Shown here in pieces: positions 55,626 through 64,000 of a stretch of DNA of 64,000 bases (position 1 is the stretch's first letter; each line of letters begins with the position of its first letter). The notes beneath the pieces are model-generated. The model saw only the letters and a program-made list of their open reading frames with translations. It ran no database searches and had not been told where the DNA came from. A program made the translations under genes and the position numbers. The DNA is from Lichenostomus cassidix (taxonomy: Eukaryota; Chordata; Aves; Passeriformes; Meliphagidae): positions 19,001,495 to 19,065,494 of the forward strand of contig CM039187.1 in assembly GCA_008360975.2 (NCBI GenBank). Direction: 5' to 3'.

Positions 55626-55874
55626 GCTCGCTCTCCTCCGCCCATTCTCCAACCTGGAGCTTAGTCTACTCTCGCCACCGCGAAATCTCCCTGACTGCAG
55701 CACGTCCTCTGCCCTCCCCGTGCCAGAGCTGCAGAGCTGCTGCCCTGTGTCTCGCAACCTCTGCACATCCCTTCATCCTCCTCTAAGCCAAGTTGCTCCA
55801 GCTGTGCAAGGGTCCTCAAAGCTCCCACCTCCCGTGGGACCGGGACATACCACTTTTTCTATGTTTTCTGTCTG

Positions 55875-56878
55875 GCCAGGTCCAGAGAGCTGCGGTGAAT
55901 GAAGCTAAATCCAGTTGGCAGACAGTCTCTAGCAGTGTTCCCCGAGGCTCAGTTTTGGGGCCAGTCATGTCTAACATCTTTATTGATGATCTGGACATGA
56001 GGATTGAGTACACCCTCAGTACATTTGCCGGTGACACTAAGTTGGGTGGGAGTGTTGATCTGCTTGAGGATGGGAAGACTGTACAGAGACACCTGGACAG
56101 ATTCAATCAGTTGGCTGAGGACAGCTGCAGGAGGTTCAATAAGGTGAAGTGCTGGGTGCTGCACTTGCATTGCAGCAACCCTAGACAGAGCTACTGGCTG
56201 GGGAAGGTGTGGTGTGAGAGCTGCTCTGAGGAAAAGGACTTGGGCTCAATGTGAGCCAGGATTGTGCTCAGGGGGCCAAGAAGGCCAGTGGCATCCTGGC
56301 CTATAGGAAGAATACTGTGGCCAGCAGGAGCAGGGAAGCAATCATTTCCCTGTACTCTGCATCGGTGAGGCCACACCTCAAGTATTGCCTTCAGTTCTGG
56401 GCCTCTCACTTCAGAAAGGACATTGAGGTGCTGGAGCATGTCCAGAAAGGCTCATGAAAGATCTAGAAAACATGTCATATGAGGAATGGCTGAGGCAGCT
56501 GGCTTTGTTTAGTCTCAAGAGGAGGCTCAGGGGAAACCTAATTGCTCTCCACACGTGTCTGAAGGGAGGTTGCAGTGAGGTGGGGATTGGTTTCTTCTAC
56601 TGTGCCTGCAGAGAGGAGAAGAGGAGAGGGCCTAAAGCTGAGACAGGGGGTGACACAGATTTGGTATTAAAAAAAAGAATTTCACTGTTAAGGAGGTCAA
56701 GCACTGCAATAGGTTGCCCAGGGATTTGGTGGCACCAACATCCCTAGAGGTGCTTAAGAGGTGTCAGGATCTGGTGATGGGTGATGTGCCTTAGTTGTTT
56801 AGTGATTACCGGTGTAGTGTTGGATGGATGGTTGGACTTGATATTCTCTTCCAACCTTGACAATTCCATGATTCTGTG
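55875..56878 (+). mobile_element. 5'-truncated CR1 LINE
   Basis: Plus-strand fragment of CR1 ORF2 from the RT domain to the 3' end. Recognisable segments are [45 protein letters not shown], then after a frame change [21 protein letters not shown] and LFSLKRRLRGNLIAL. The active-site FADD reads FAGD, and stops and frameshifts interrupt it, so it is dead. The 3' end carries the CR1 hallmark octamer pair CATGATTCTGTG at 56867-56878 after GGTTGGACTTGATATTCT. Dead-on-arrival copies truncated at the 5' end are usual for CR1. Confidence 0.93.
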
Positions 56879-57649
56879 TAGTTGCACAGATCCCTGACAC
56901 AGCTGAGGGAGCATTACTGGGGCAGCTGTACACACATATAAGGGGAGAGATGGCAGTTGCCTCACCAGGACCACAGCTGTCACAGGAAGTGCCCCAAACA
57001 GCATCATGCAGGAGAGAGACCACCCCATTATTCCCATATGTTCACCATCCCCTCTCCAAAGAGAGCTTCTAAATGTGGAAGCCAGTTGATTCCTATTCCC
57101 CAAGACTTCAGCTGACTGCTTCTGCCTTTCCTAGAGCTGGGGAAGGTGCTGTTACAGCACCAGCCAACATGCTGCCATGTCCAGAGCAGGAGCCCTTGTC
57201 AGGGAAGCCTGGACAGAACACAGACTGCTGCCATCTCACTGTTGAAAGTGCAGCCCACAGCCCTGTGGTGGCTTTTCAGCCAACTGCCTTGAAAGGCCAA
57301 ATCTCATTCACCAGGTAGGAGCCAACACCCACCCAGAGGCTTGGACACTTGGACTCAGGCTCTGAGGCATCTTTTGGCTTTAGGAAGCTCAGGGACATGC
57401 TCCGTTCAGATGGTGAAACAACAGCCTGAGTTTTTATCATCTCTCACTAACTTCTAGCTCGCTGGTGGTGAGCAAAGGGGCTCAGGCAGCAAGACCAGGT
57501 GATGACTGCAGAAGGGGGAAGCACAGAGGGACTGTGAGAGCCTGCCAGACACCTCACTAACACTCAGAAAGACACAGTATCAAAACAGACAAATCACACG
57601 TCTCTCACAGTTCTGTACAAGGGTCAAACAGGAAAAAGGAATCAAATTA

Positions 57650-58544
57650 GTCCTTTAATCAAACAATTTTATTTTAAATATACATTACAGCATTTATTAG
57701 TCATCTGAACACATCACCCAGTGGCAGATGCACCCTGAGAGAAGTTGACTCAGGGACCCTTCTGTCCCCAGCCCATGAGACTGGCCATGGGCTGGGATCA
57801 CTGGCAATGCCTGACACACTCTGCAGGACAGAACTGGACCCTGCTCAGCTTCTAGGGTCTGAGGCAACAGCCAGTCAAGTTATAGATTGTTTAATTGTAC
57901 AAGAGGCACACCACAGCTAACAGCCATTAAACTTCATGGAATGCTATCCCTTGCATCACAGAGGAGAAAGGGGAGCCCAGGCAGAGCCACTCCCTACATA
58001 ACCTCAAAATACAGCAGGAATTCTCCATTTCAGTGCTGTTCCCACCTGTAATCCATTTGGGCTGCCCTGCAGAGTAGCAGCAGGTTTGGGCTCTGTTCTT
58101 CCCCAAAAAATGATGACCATGGTGAGGGCAGTGCTGCTTTGAGAGCAGTTTCTCTACCTTTTTGCCAAGGACAGTCTTGGTGCATGCAGGATCCTATCAG
58201 TCCCCAGAAAGGAAGCAAAGCACAAGACAAACCCAACTGATGCAAAGAAGGAAAAGCAGAGGGACAACGTCCAAGGTCTCCACCCCCACAACCTCTTCCC
58301 CCTTCTCCTGCTATCAGCCTTCCACAACCTGCACCTCACTCTGGCATGCCACCCACTGCAAGCAAGACACACCAAAGGCCAATGTGCGAGTTACTCTGAA
58401 GGCTGTTATCCACAGTGATCCCTTGCTAAACTACATCATACCCATACCATCAGGCACTTGGCCTCCAGACAGAAGAAAACAGTTTCCCCTTTCCCTCTCC
58501 CACTTGCACCACTTCCATCCCAATCTCTTCTTCCATTTCAGGTA
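57650..58544 (-). other. ELOVL3: ELOVL3 3'UTR
   Basis: From the TAA at 58547-58545 to just beyond AATAAA signals at 57698-57693 and 57673-57668 (minus strand). About 0.9 kb, no repeat seen. Confidence 0.65.
57668..57673 (-). terminator. ELOVL3: ELOVL3 polyadenylation signal
   Basis: AATAAA on the minus strand (within TAAAATAAAA), with a second AATAAA 25 bases upstream at 57693-57698. Confidence 0.55.
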
Positions 58545-58966
58545 TTAATCCCCCTTTGATTTCCGGGTGTTACCAAGATAAGTTTTCACAAAGAAGTTGG
58601 TGAAGAGGGCCAGTAAAGTGGCATATAGGCCAGATGAAAACAAAAACATTGGCCAGCTAAAAGGGCAGACCTTATCATCCCGCCAGAAGAGGATAAACAT
58701 GTTCACTATTATAAATCCCATCATCTGCACCATCTGTGAAGTGGTGATTGTCATGGCAATGGAGCTGGGTACTCGGATGCCCATGGCTGTCACAGTGTAG
58801 TAGGAGTACATCATAGTATGGATACTGAGGTTCAAGGCTGCATTCCAGCCTACACCAACCGCCATAATGTTATAGCCATACCAGGTTAAAATCAATGTGT
58901 ATAAGTGGTGATACCAGTGGATGAAGATGAGCTTCTTTTTCCGGAGAACAATGAACAGAGTGTCAC
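58545..58966 (-). CDS. ELOVL3: ELOVL3 exon 4 (catalytic histidine box to C-terminus)
   Basis: Acceptor CCAACCCCAG precedes 58966. 139 residues plus TAA (58547-58545), starting [20 protein letters not shown]. The open frame with its own ATG begins later (58895), which would omit the catalytic box; the splice acceptor shows the true 5' end. Confidence 0.94.
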
Positions 58967-61900
58967 CTGGGGTTGGGGGAGAGGTGTATCATTAGTCAGG
59001 TGAAAGCACAGCAGCTGCACAAGTTTTCCCGTGAGACAGACCAAGCAAGCTTCAATGCTGAAGCCATTATGTGTCTTGATCCCACCAAAACCTAGGTTAC
59101 CATTGAAATCATCTGTATTGAAAAAGACTATTTAGGGACCCCACCTGCTGGCATGTTTGTAGTATAAGAGCCCTTTGTCCCAGGCTTGCTTACCCACATC
59201 CACCAGCACAGCACTTCAGACCAGCTCTTCTTTACCCCTTTGGATGGAAACTGGAGGGAAAGCCCAGCCCTCCCCTGCCTGTCTGCTGCCCCATCGCCTC
59301 AGACATTCCAGTGCAGAATTGCCTAGTCCAGGCACTGGCCTGGGCGATCAAACTAGAGCAGTAACATCAGGCTGCAACCCCATAGAGAGCAAGCATATCA
59401 TCTGAGGTGAGCAACAGGGAGCAAGAAAATGAGTGACATATGCAAGGCTAAACAACCCTCTTCTGCAAAGAACATTTGGACAGAGCAAACGTCTAAAAAG
59501 AAAATCTGCATGTAAAAAGAAAGGAGTTATAAACACATGGAATTAAGGAGATGTTTCAGACTCACCCAGTTCAACAAGCTTGCTCAGTACAAATAAATAC
59601 ATCCAAAGCTTGGAAACAGGGTGGACGTAGACAGATCGACTACACACTGTTTGCTTAAATCCCTTGGTAAGGAGGAGGAAGGCCATTTGCTTCCAGACCC
59701 GACAGGCTGCAATGAAACTGCAAGAAAACCAGAGGAGAGATGAACACTGTGACCAGGGCCTCACCATAGCCTCCAACAGCTCTGCACACAAGGATAGTCA
59801 AATAACTCCATCTTGATGCTCAGGGCAGTCTCAGAGACATTCAAACAAACTGCTGCCTTCTTTGGCCTCTCAACAGGTTTTAGTCTGGATTTAAACCAAC
59901 TCCTGCAAGACAGAGCAGCATCAAATAGTGATCTCTCATTACACCCTCTGCTTCCACTGCTTGAAGAGACACTTGAGCAAAAGCTGCTGTGCCTGATGAG
60001 AAAAGGGTGACAAATGCCCTGATGTCCCACCTCTTGACATGGGCCCACAGGACATTTACATTTACAACCTGCCTGTGGCTGGCAACTGCTACAGCTTTGG
60101 AAGAGAAATAACACTTTCTCTTTGTTTTCAACCTACAGTTTCATTTGCACAAGCTTGTCTCTGAACAGACCATGAACAGGCATCCCCTGATGTCCCCTCT
60201 CCCACAGCTTGTGACTTTACAGAGCACTGCCATACCCTGCCCTGACAGAGGACTGTTGCGGTTTAGAGGATGTTACAGCGGACTTTACCCTAGAGCTTCT
60301 CTACCCAGCCCGGTTCAGCGCCTCAGTGCTCCAAACCCTCTGTCCCAGGGCTGGACACTGCGCTCTCACCGGCCGGGGAGCCATAAGGCTAGCTCTGGTT
60401 CGTCTGCTTCCACAACCGGCGGCGATAAAGGAGGCGAGGAGGGTCTATGCGTTGTGTCCATGGAAGATGTTTATTCGCATGGTGCAGCAGAGGCCAACGA
60501 CCTCCCCGAGGCAGAGATGCCTCGAGGGCGAAGGCCTCACATGCACAGCCACATGTGGAGTGTGATAAATCCCAGGTGTAGTTCACAAATCGTTTAAGAA
60601 AAATTTTCTCTACTTTTGTTAAGTTCTGCTTTTATAAAGATAGTTTCTGTTTCAAAGGAAGCTGTTATGTTCCTAAGTGCCTTTATACAACCCCCCACGA
60701 GGCAGCCACAAGGCAGCCTAGCCTTGGCACAACCCCCACCAGGAGCCTGCGCAACCCCAAGGTGAGGACCATGCCCAGCAACAACCACAACGCAGAGCAC
60801 GCCAGCCTAGACGACTCAGCGGCCAATCAAGACTCACAAAGAGACGCCAATCAAAGCCCACGAGGGGAGGGAAATACAAAAGAGTATAAAAGAAGGTAAC
60901 TTGTAACCATGGGGTGCGGAGCCGTGGGTGCAGCAGGAGACTCACCCGGCCGCCCAGCGCTGTTTGGCTGATACCTGCTTGCTTTTTCATTAATAAATTT
61001 TTTTTTTCATTAGATCCACGTCTCTGATTGGCTTTTTGAGACCTAATTTATAAGATGGAGCATAAACACACGTGGAGCATAGACACACGTGGAGCATAGA
61101 CAGCAAGATGGCAGAGGGTAAGGGGTTTTATAGGGAAACAGAGAGGGGCAGGGACAGCACACAGGCCCAGTGACCTCTGGGCACAGGGGAGGTACAGGGG
61201 CGGAGTTAGGAGTACAGGAACCAATAGGAGAAACCCGAGGGCGTGGCCAGGGCCACGTGGGGTTAGGGTACAGGAACCAATAGGGAAAACTAGGGGCGTG
61301 GCTAGGACTACGTGGAGTAGGGAAGGCAGGACAATAGGTGACAAGTACAGTCGTTAAGAAAGGGGTGTGGGGAACTTGCAGCTATTATCACAATAGAGGA
61401 CAACCAGTGTCCCTCTGACCTGATCAATGCCAACTGGAGTTACAGACACCATAGCCTAGCTTAAACCTGGACCATAAGACTGGACAGCTTGAAAACACCC
61501 ATTTTAGATTGATCTTTTGTGCTTCTCTGAGTGTAGCAGAACTTTCCCAACCTCCTACACAACGGCACAGTGGGATTAGAGATATGGGGTGGTGGTGTGT
61601 GTGTGTGTATATAAAACTTCAAAATTTTTCAGATCATTAGACCACAGTTCAAACTTGCAATTGGCATACACACATTGAATGAGGGAAGATCTCGGCTCTT
61701 GCAGGCTTCACATTCAAATCTACCCATAATGATTTTCAAGTACTCTCTCCAGCAACCCTTTTGTCACTCACTTCACTTGCTGGAGTATTTCTGGTGAGAA
61801 ATTAATGACTTGTATAAGAGGTCACTTCCTCTAGTTGGAAAGAGGATTCAACAGGAAAAATCTAATTGATTTCCCGAGGGACACAGTGGATAATCAGAAC

Positions 61901-62959
61901 TTTCCATCAATCCAGTTCTGAAGAAAGGTCTACAGCTGTCTCCAGATGTAGCAAAAGCTTTTACCTGAACAAAGTGAGGCTGAAGGACCACAGAGTCAGG
62001 GGTAAACGCAGGTTGAAGGGTCTCCGTTCCTTCATGAAATGCTGGATTCCAAAGATCAGGATCAAATAAATCGAAGAAAAAAGAAAAGTCTTTTGCCTGC
62101 AAGTAGAGAAGAGAGAAGAGTCAGGAAAAAAACAAAACTGACCTATTTTTAGCCAGACTTCTGTAGCCCCAGCAATGTACTCTCACCAAGAAACAAAAGA
62201 TTCCCCATTCTCGTGTTAAGGTTGGGTTTGGTCACAAGAATCCTGCCCTGACAGTGAGCAAAGCTAGCAAGGAAGAGCCCTGGGGACTGCAGAAAAGGAA
62301 GCCAAAAGGAAGTCACATCATGGAGATTTCCAAAAGACCTTGATGGGATGAGGCAGGTTCTGCTAGCCTGTGAGCAGGATCCAAAGGAAACACACCAATG
62401 CATTTTATCCCTTCACATGCAAGACTCTACAGGCAGAGGATGCCTGTAGAGGATGTCTATAAAGGCCAGCTTCACGTAAACTAGAGCCTCAAGTGCCTTG
62501 TGTTACATCCCACACCTTTCCAAGGCTTTAGTGCAGCATGGCAGGGCTGAGTGCCCTATCTGCCAGTGCAGGGGCTGCAGTGGCCATCCGTGGCTGCTCT
62601 TTGCCCCTTGCCACATCACCACCTCCCTACAAGCTCTAGCACCACCTGGACCACTGTTTGTTCTGCCACATGCGCTGCTGCAGCCCTTCCTCCACAGCCT
62701 CAGGTATGCAGACAGAGACCCCATCCTTCTCCTCCTCGGGACTGAAGACCCTCACACCTGTTCGGCTAAAAGCAGCAGAACCCGATAGGGACCTGATAGG
62801 GGACCGGGATGCACCGGGTCAGCAACCTCCTCTCCCCTCCTCTCACCAATGCTCCTCCATCCATTTCCTGGCTGCCACCTGATCGAAGTTCTTCTCGAAG
62901 TCATACTCCCCCAGCGGCTGCAGCTCCGACGGGTCAACATTCACTTCCATAGCCTGCAT
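58545..62959 (-). CDS. ELOVL3: ELOVL3, very-long-chain fatty acid elongase
   Basis: ER membrane condensing enzyme that joins malonyl-CoA to a fatty acyl-CoA, the first step of the elongation cycle. Four minus-strand exons, 62959-62847, 62096-61965, 59717-59566 and 58966-58545, join in phase to 272 residues (human ELOVL3: 270). Family motifs in order: WSFSLTLFS (about 74-82), SKLVELGDT (the KxxExxDT box), the catalytic histidine box HWYHH at 149-153, NLSIHTMMYSYY (NxxxHxxMYxYY) and TTSQMVQ (TxxQxxQ). Several hydrophobic membrane segments are evident. The end, KSKGD, fits a dilysine-type ER retrieval signal. ELOVL3 rather than ELOVL6 is inferred from the [28 protein letters not shown] pattern and from its place beside PITX3. 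ATG at 62959 gives the longest form; the ATG at 62950 (MEVNVDP) has the better G at +4 and may be the real start. Confidence 0.93.
58967..59565 (-). other. ELOVL3: ELOVL3 intron 3
   Basis: 600-base intron, canonical ends, nothing recognised inside. Confidence 0.88.
59566..59717 (-). CDS. ELOVL3: ELOVL3 exon 3
   Basis: Acceptor TTTTCTTGCAG, donor CTGG/GTGAGT. 152 bases encoding [47 protein letters not shown] and the first base of Gly133. Confidence 0.92.
60254..61395 (-). mobile_element. ERV LTR (minus orientation), interrupted
   Basis: On the minus strand this reads as a long terminal repeat. It starts near TGTGATAATAG (61392). The U3 contains a 56-base tandem duplication (about 61206-61316), each copy with a CCAAT and a CACGTG/TACGTG-type site. 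TATAAAA follows at 61132-61126, AATAAA at 60475-60470, and it ends AAACCGCAACA at 60254. Six-base direct repeats GAGGAC flank it (60248-60253 and 61396-61401). On the right, three bases (ATA) lie between the TG/CA boundary and the repeat, so the exact end is tentative. The 650 bases between TATA and poly(A) signal are far too long for an R region and contain a second, oppositely oriented LTR. No gag/pol/env remains. Confidence 0.7.
60560..61065 (+). mobile_element. Second LTR-like element (plus orientation) nested in the first
   Basis: Plus-strand order: two CCAAT boxes (about 60823 and 60846), TATAAA at 60885-60890, AATAAA at 60992-60997 within an A/T-rich run, then a U5-like stretch. This is a complete LTR promoter and poly(A) layout facing opposite to the surrounding LTR. 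Ends are not resolved. TGTGATAAATCC near 60558 is a possible start, preceded by GTGGAG, and GTGGAG recurs at about 61072, but the right end would not be a clean CA. Confidence 0.6.
61965..62096 (-). CDS. ELOVL3: ELOVL3 exon 2 (first membrane segment)
   Basis: Acceptor CTACTTGCAG, donor TTCAG/GTAAAA. 132 bases: one base completing Trp38, 43 codons (QKTFLFSSIYLILIFGIQHF..., MKERRPFNLRLP, LTLWSF) and two bases of Ser82. The correct frame has no ATG at its head and differs from the longer open frame overlapping it, so it is easily missed. Confidence 0.9.
62097..62846 (-). other. ELOVL3: ELOVL3 intron 1
   Basis: 750-base intron, GTGAGA to TTGCAG, with no recognised element. Confidence 0.88.
62847..62959 (-). 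CDS. ELOVL3: ELOVL3 exon 1 (coding part)
   Basis: Encodes MQAMEVNVDP...EYDFEKN...RKWMEEHW up to donor CATTG/GTGAGA. Trp38 is split TG/G across the intron. The WMEEHW end matches the EEYW segment before the first membrane span in other ELOVL proteins. Confidence 0.88.
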
Positions 62960-63110
62960 TCCCGGGAGCCACCCGAAACGAACCGCTCCCGCAACCTTCA
63001 CCGCTGGATATAGTCCCGAGAATGCGCTCCGCCCCAGCATCACACCGGAGTCGGGGGCGGGACCGCGAGTCGCCCAGCCCGACTGGGGGACCGGAGCCTC
63101 CCACTCCTTG
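62960..63110 (-). promoter_or_regulatory. ELOVL3: ELOVL3 core promoter
   Basis: GC-rich, CpG-containing DNA immediately upstream of the start codon, with a GC box (GGGGCGGAG, minus strand, about 63027) and a TATA-like ACTATATCC at about 63014-63006. This would place the TSS near 62980 and give a very short 5'UTR. Inferred from sequence only. Confidence 0.5.
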
Positions 63111-64000
63111 TGCTGGGTAAGGAACAAGAGGGCCCGGGAGGGCTCCGGAGGGCTCAGTTGGCTGGGCGGGGGAGTCCTCCTGCCCACCGGGTACCAGCAC
63201 CATGCAGCCCAGCTCGTCCCTCAGCACGTGGGCAGGGAGATTCCAACACTGTCACCCCCAGCAGGCAGAAATTCCCTTACCCTGACTGCAGTTAGCTGTT
63301 GTGCCCTCTGCACCATAGACTGAAGCATCCTGCCGCTGCTGGAGACTAGATGGGTTCTGGGTAATCTCCTACTTAAGTTCCTGCAGCCGAAAATGGCTCC
63401 AGCACAGTCAAAACCCCCTGAATGCAGCATATCTCACCTCACCTTCTGGTCACTTCACTCCTCCTGGTTTTTCACCCAAGTGTCATGTCTTTACCCCTGT
63501 GCAGCAGCAGCACCCTACAAAGCTCACAGACTTGGGGAGGAGTTTGCCTCATGCAGGCACCACTGCACCTGCACACAAGTCGTCTGCCTAACTGCTGCCT
63601 CTTCATACAGGTGAACATTTGCCTGGATGAGACATTTCACAGAATCATAGAATGGTTTGGCTTGGAAGGAGATCTTCTAGTTCCAACCCCTCTGTTGTGG
63701 GGAGGGACATCTTTCACTAGACCTGGTTGCTCAGAGCCTTATCCAGCCAGGACTTGAACTTGGTAGGCATTTGACATCGACAATTTTCCCTGTATTTGAC
63801 AATGCACTAGTGTGAGAAAGTCAGTAAAGGATTTGACATGTAGGTATTAAAAGCCCTTGGTAATTTTTGCACCATCCCTGAATTACACTCCCCAATTGGC
63901 AGAGCACTTGCATGTTTCTGTGGAAAGTTCAGCTTATACATGTCAACAGCAGTGGTTTTGCCATACCCCACACAGGGAAAACACCCTGTACATAGTATGA
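63111..64000. other. Upstream flank of ELOVL3
   Basis: No gene recognised. In human the next gene on this side is NOLC1, but no NOLC1 exon was seen before the window ends. Holds the CR1 fragment listed separately. Confidence 0.6.
63638..63765 (-). mobile_element. CR1 LINE 3'-end fragment
   Basis: Minus-strand CR1 3' terminus. The plus strand reads CACAGAATCATAGAATGG, the complement of the CR1 end octamers ATTCTATG/ATTCTGTG, then the CR1-typical segment with AAGGAGATCTTCTAGTTCC. About 125 bases, 5'-truncated. Confidence 0.9.

Larger units (their letters stand above)
51741..57640. other. PITX3-ELOVL3 intergenic interval
   Basis: About 5.9 kb between the convergent 3' ends. It contains two CR1 fragments, a T/G-only tract, a GC-rich patch at about 54.95-55.13 kb and a 41-bp minisatellite. 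No gene recognised. Confidence 0.7.
59718..61964 (-). other. ELOVL3: ELOVL3 intron 2
   Basis: 2.25-kb intron; about half is the composite LTR insertion at 60.25-61.40 kb. A short (GT)n run lies at 61590-61610. Confidence 0.85.

Noticed and set aside
55085..55766. Novel repeat protein on the minus strand
   Set aside because: Explained by the 41-bp minisatellite, whose unit happens to lack minus-strand stops.
55793..56254. Functional reverse transcriptase gene
   Set aside because: CR1 fragment with truncated 5' end, altered active site (FAGD) and frame breaks.
61848..62102. 84-codon minus ORF MQAKDFSFF...
   Set aside because: Out-of-frame shadow of ELOVL3 exon 2. The correct frame, fixed by exon 1 and 3 phases, reads QKTFLFSSIYLIL.

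Overview
This window is vertebrate nuclear DNA, almost certainly from a bird and probably from a songbird (passerine). The evidence is multi-exon genes with canonical splice sites in long introns, CpG islands at gene starts, degenerate CR1 LINEs with the avian 8-bp 3' end repeat, avian-type ERV LTRs, and a tRNA-Ile-derived SINE with a CR1-like tail, a family known from passerines (TguSINE1 type). There are no prokaryotic features, and nearly all long ORFs are chance readings in introns or GC-rich islands.

Three protein-coding genes are recognisable. (1) GBF1 (Golgi ARF guanine-nucleotide exchange factor) is on the minus strand. It occupies roughly 1-23,200 and is cut by the left edge. The start-codon exon (17308-17413) and the next exon (15943-16009) are present, and a CpG-island promoter lies near 22.6-23.5 kb. 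(2) PITX3 (paired-like K50 homeodomain factor) is on the plus strand. Its probable non-coding first exon ends at 29565 inside a 2.3-kb CpG island. Coding exons are 44202-44310, 48971-49176 and 50183-50746 (292 codons), and the 3'UTR runs to about 51.74 kb. (3) ELOVL3 (very-long-chain fatty acid elongase) is on the minus strand, with four coding exons between 62959 and 58545 (272 codons) and a 3'UTR to about 57.65 kb. GBF1 and PITX3 are divergent and PITX3 and ELOVL3 are convergent, the same order and relative orientation as in human 10q24.

Between and inside the genes are: a long AT-rich GBF1 intron with a SINE and A/C-only tracts; a 6-kb GBF1-PITX3 intergenic interval; a 14.6-kb PITX3 intron with a second small CpG island, candidate regulatory patches and a solo ERV LTR with a perfect 6-bp target duplication (43194-43464); a 3' intergenic interval with CR1 fragments and a 41-bp GC-rich minisatellite (55.13-55.62 kb); and a composite, apparently nested LTR insertion in ELOVL3 intron 2 (60.25-61.40 kb).

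The genes do not form one pathway. They are a conserved synteny block: a secretory-pathway housekeeping gene, a developmental regulator (lens, muscle, midbrain dopamine neurons) and a lipid enzyme. I found no convincing undescribed biological system. The most interesting items are the nested LTRs, the minisatellite, the local sequence asymmetries, the PITX3 promoter architecture and the PITX2-like tail of this PITX3.
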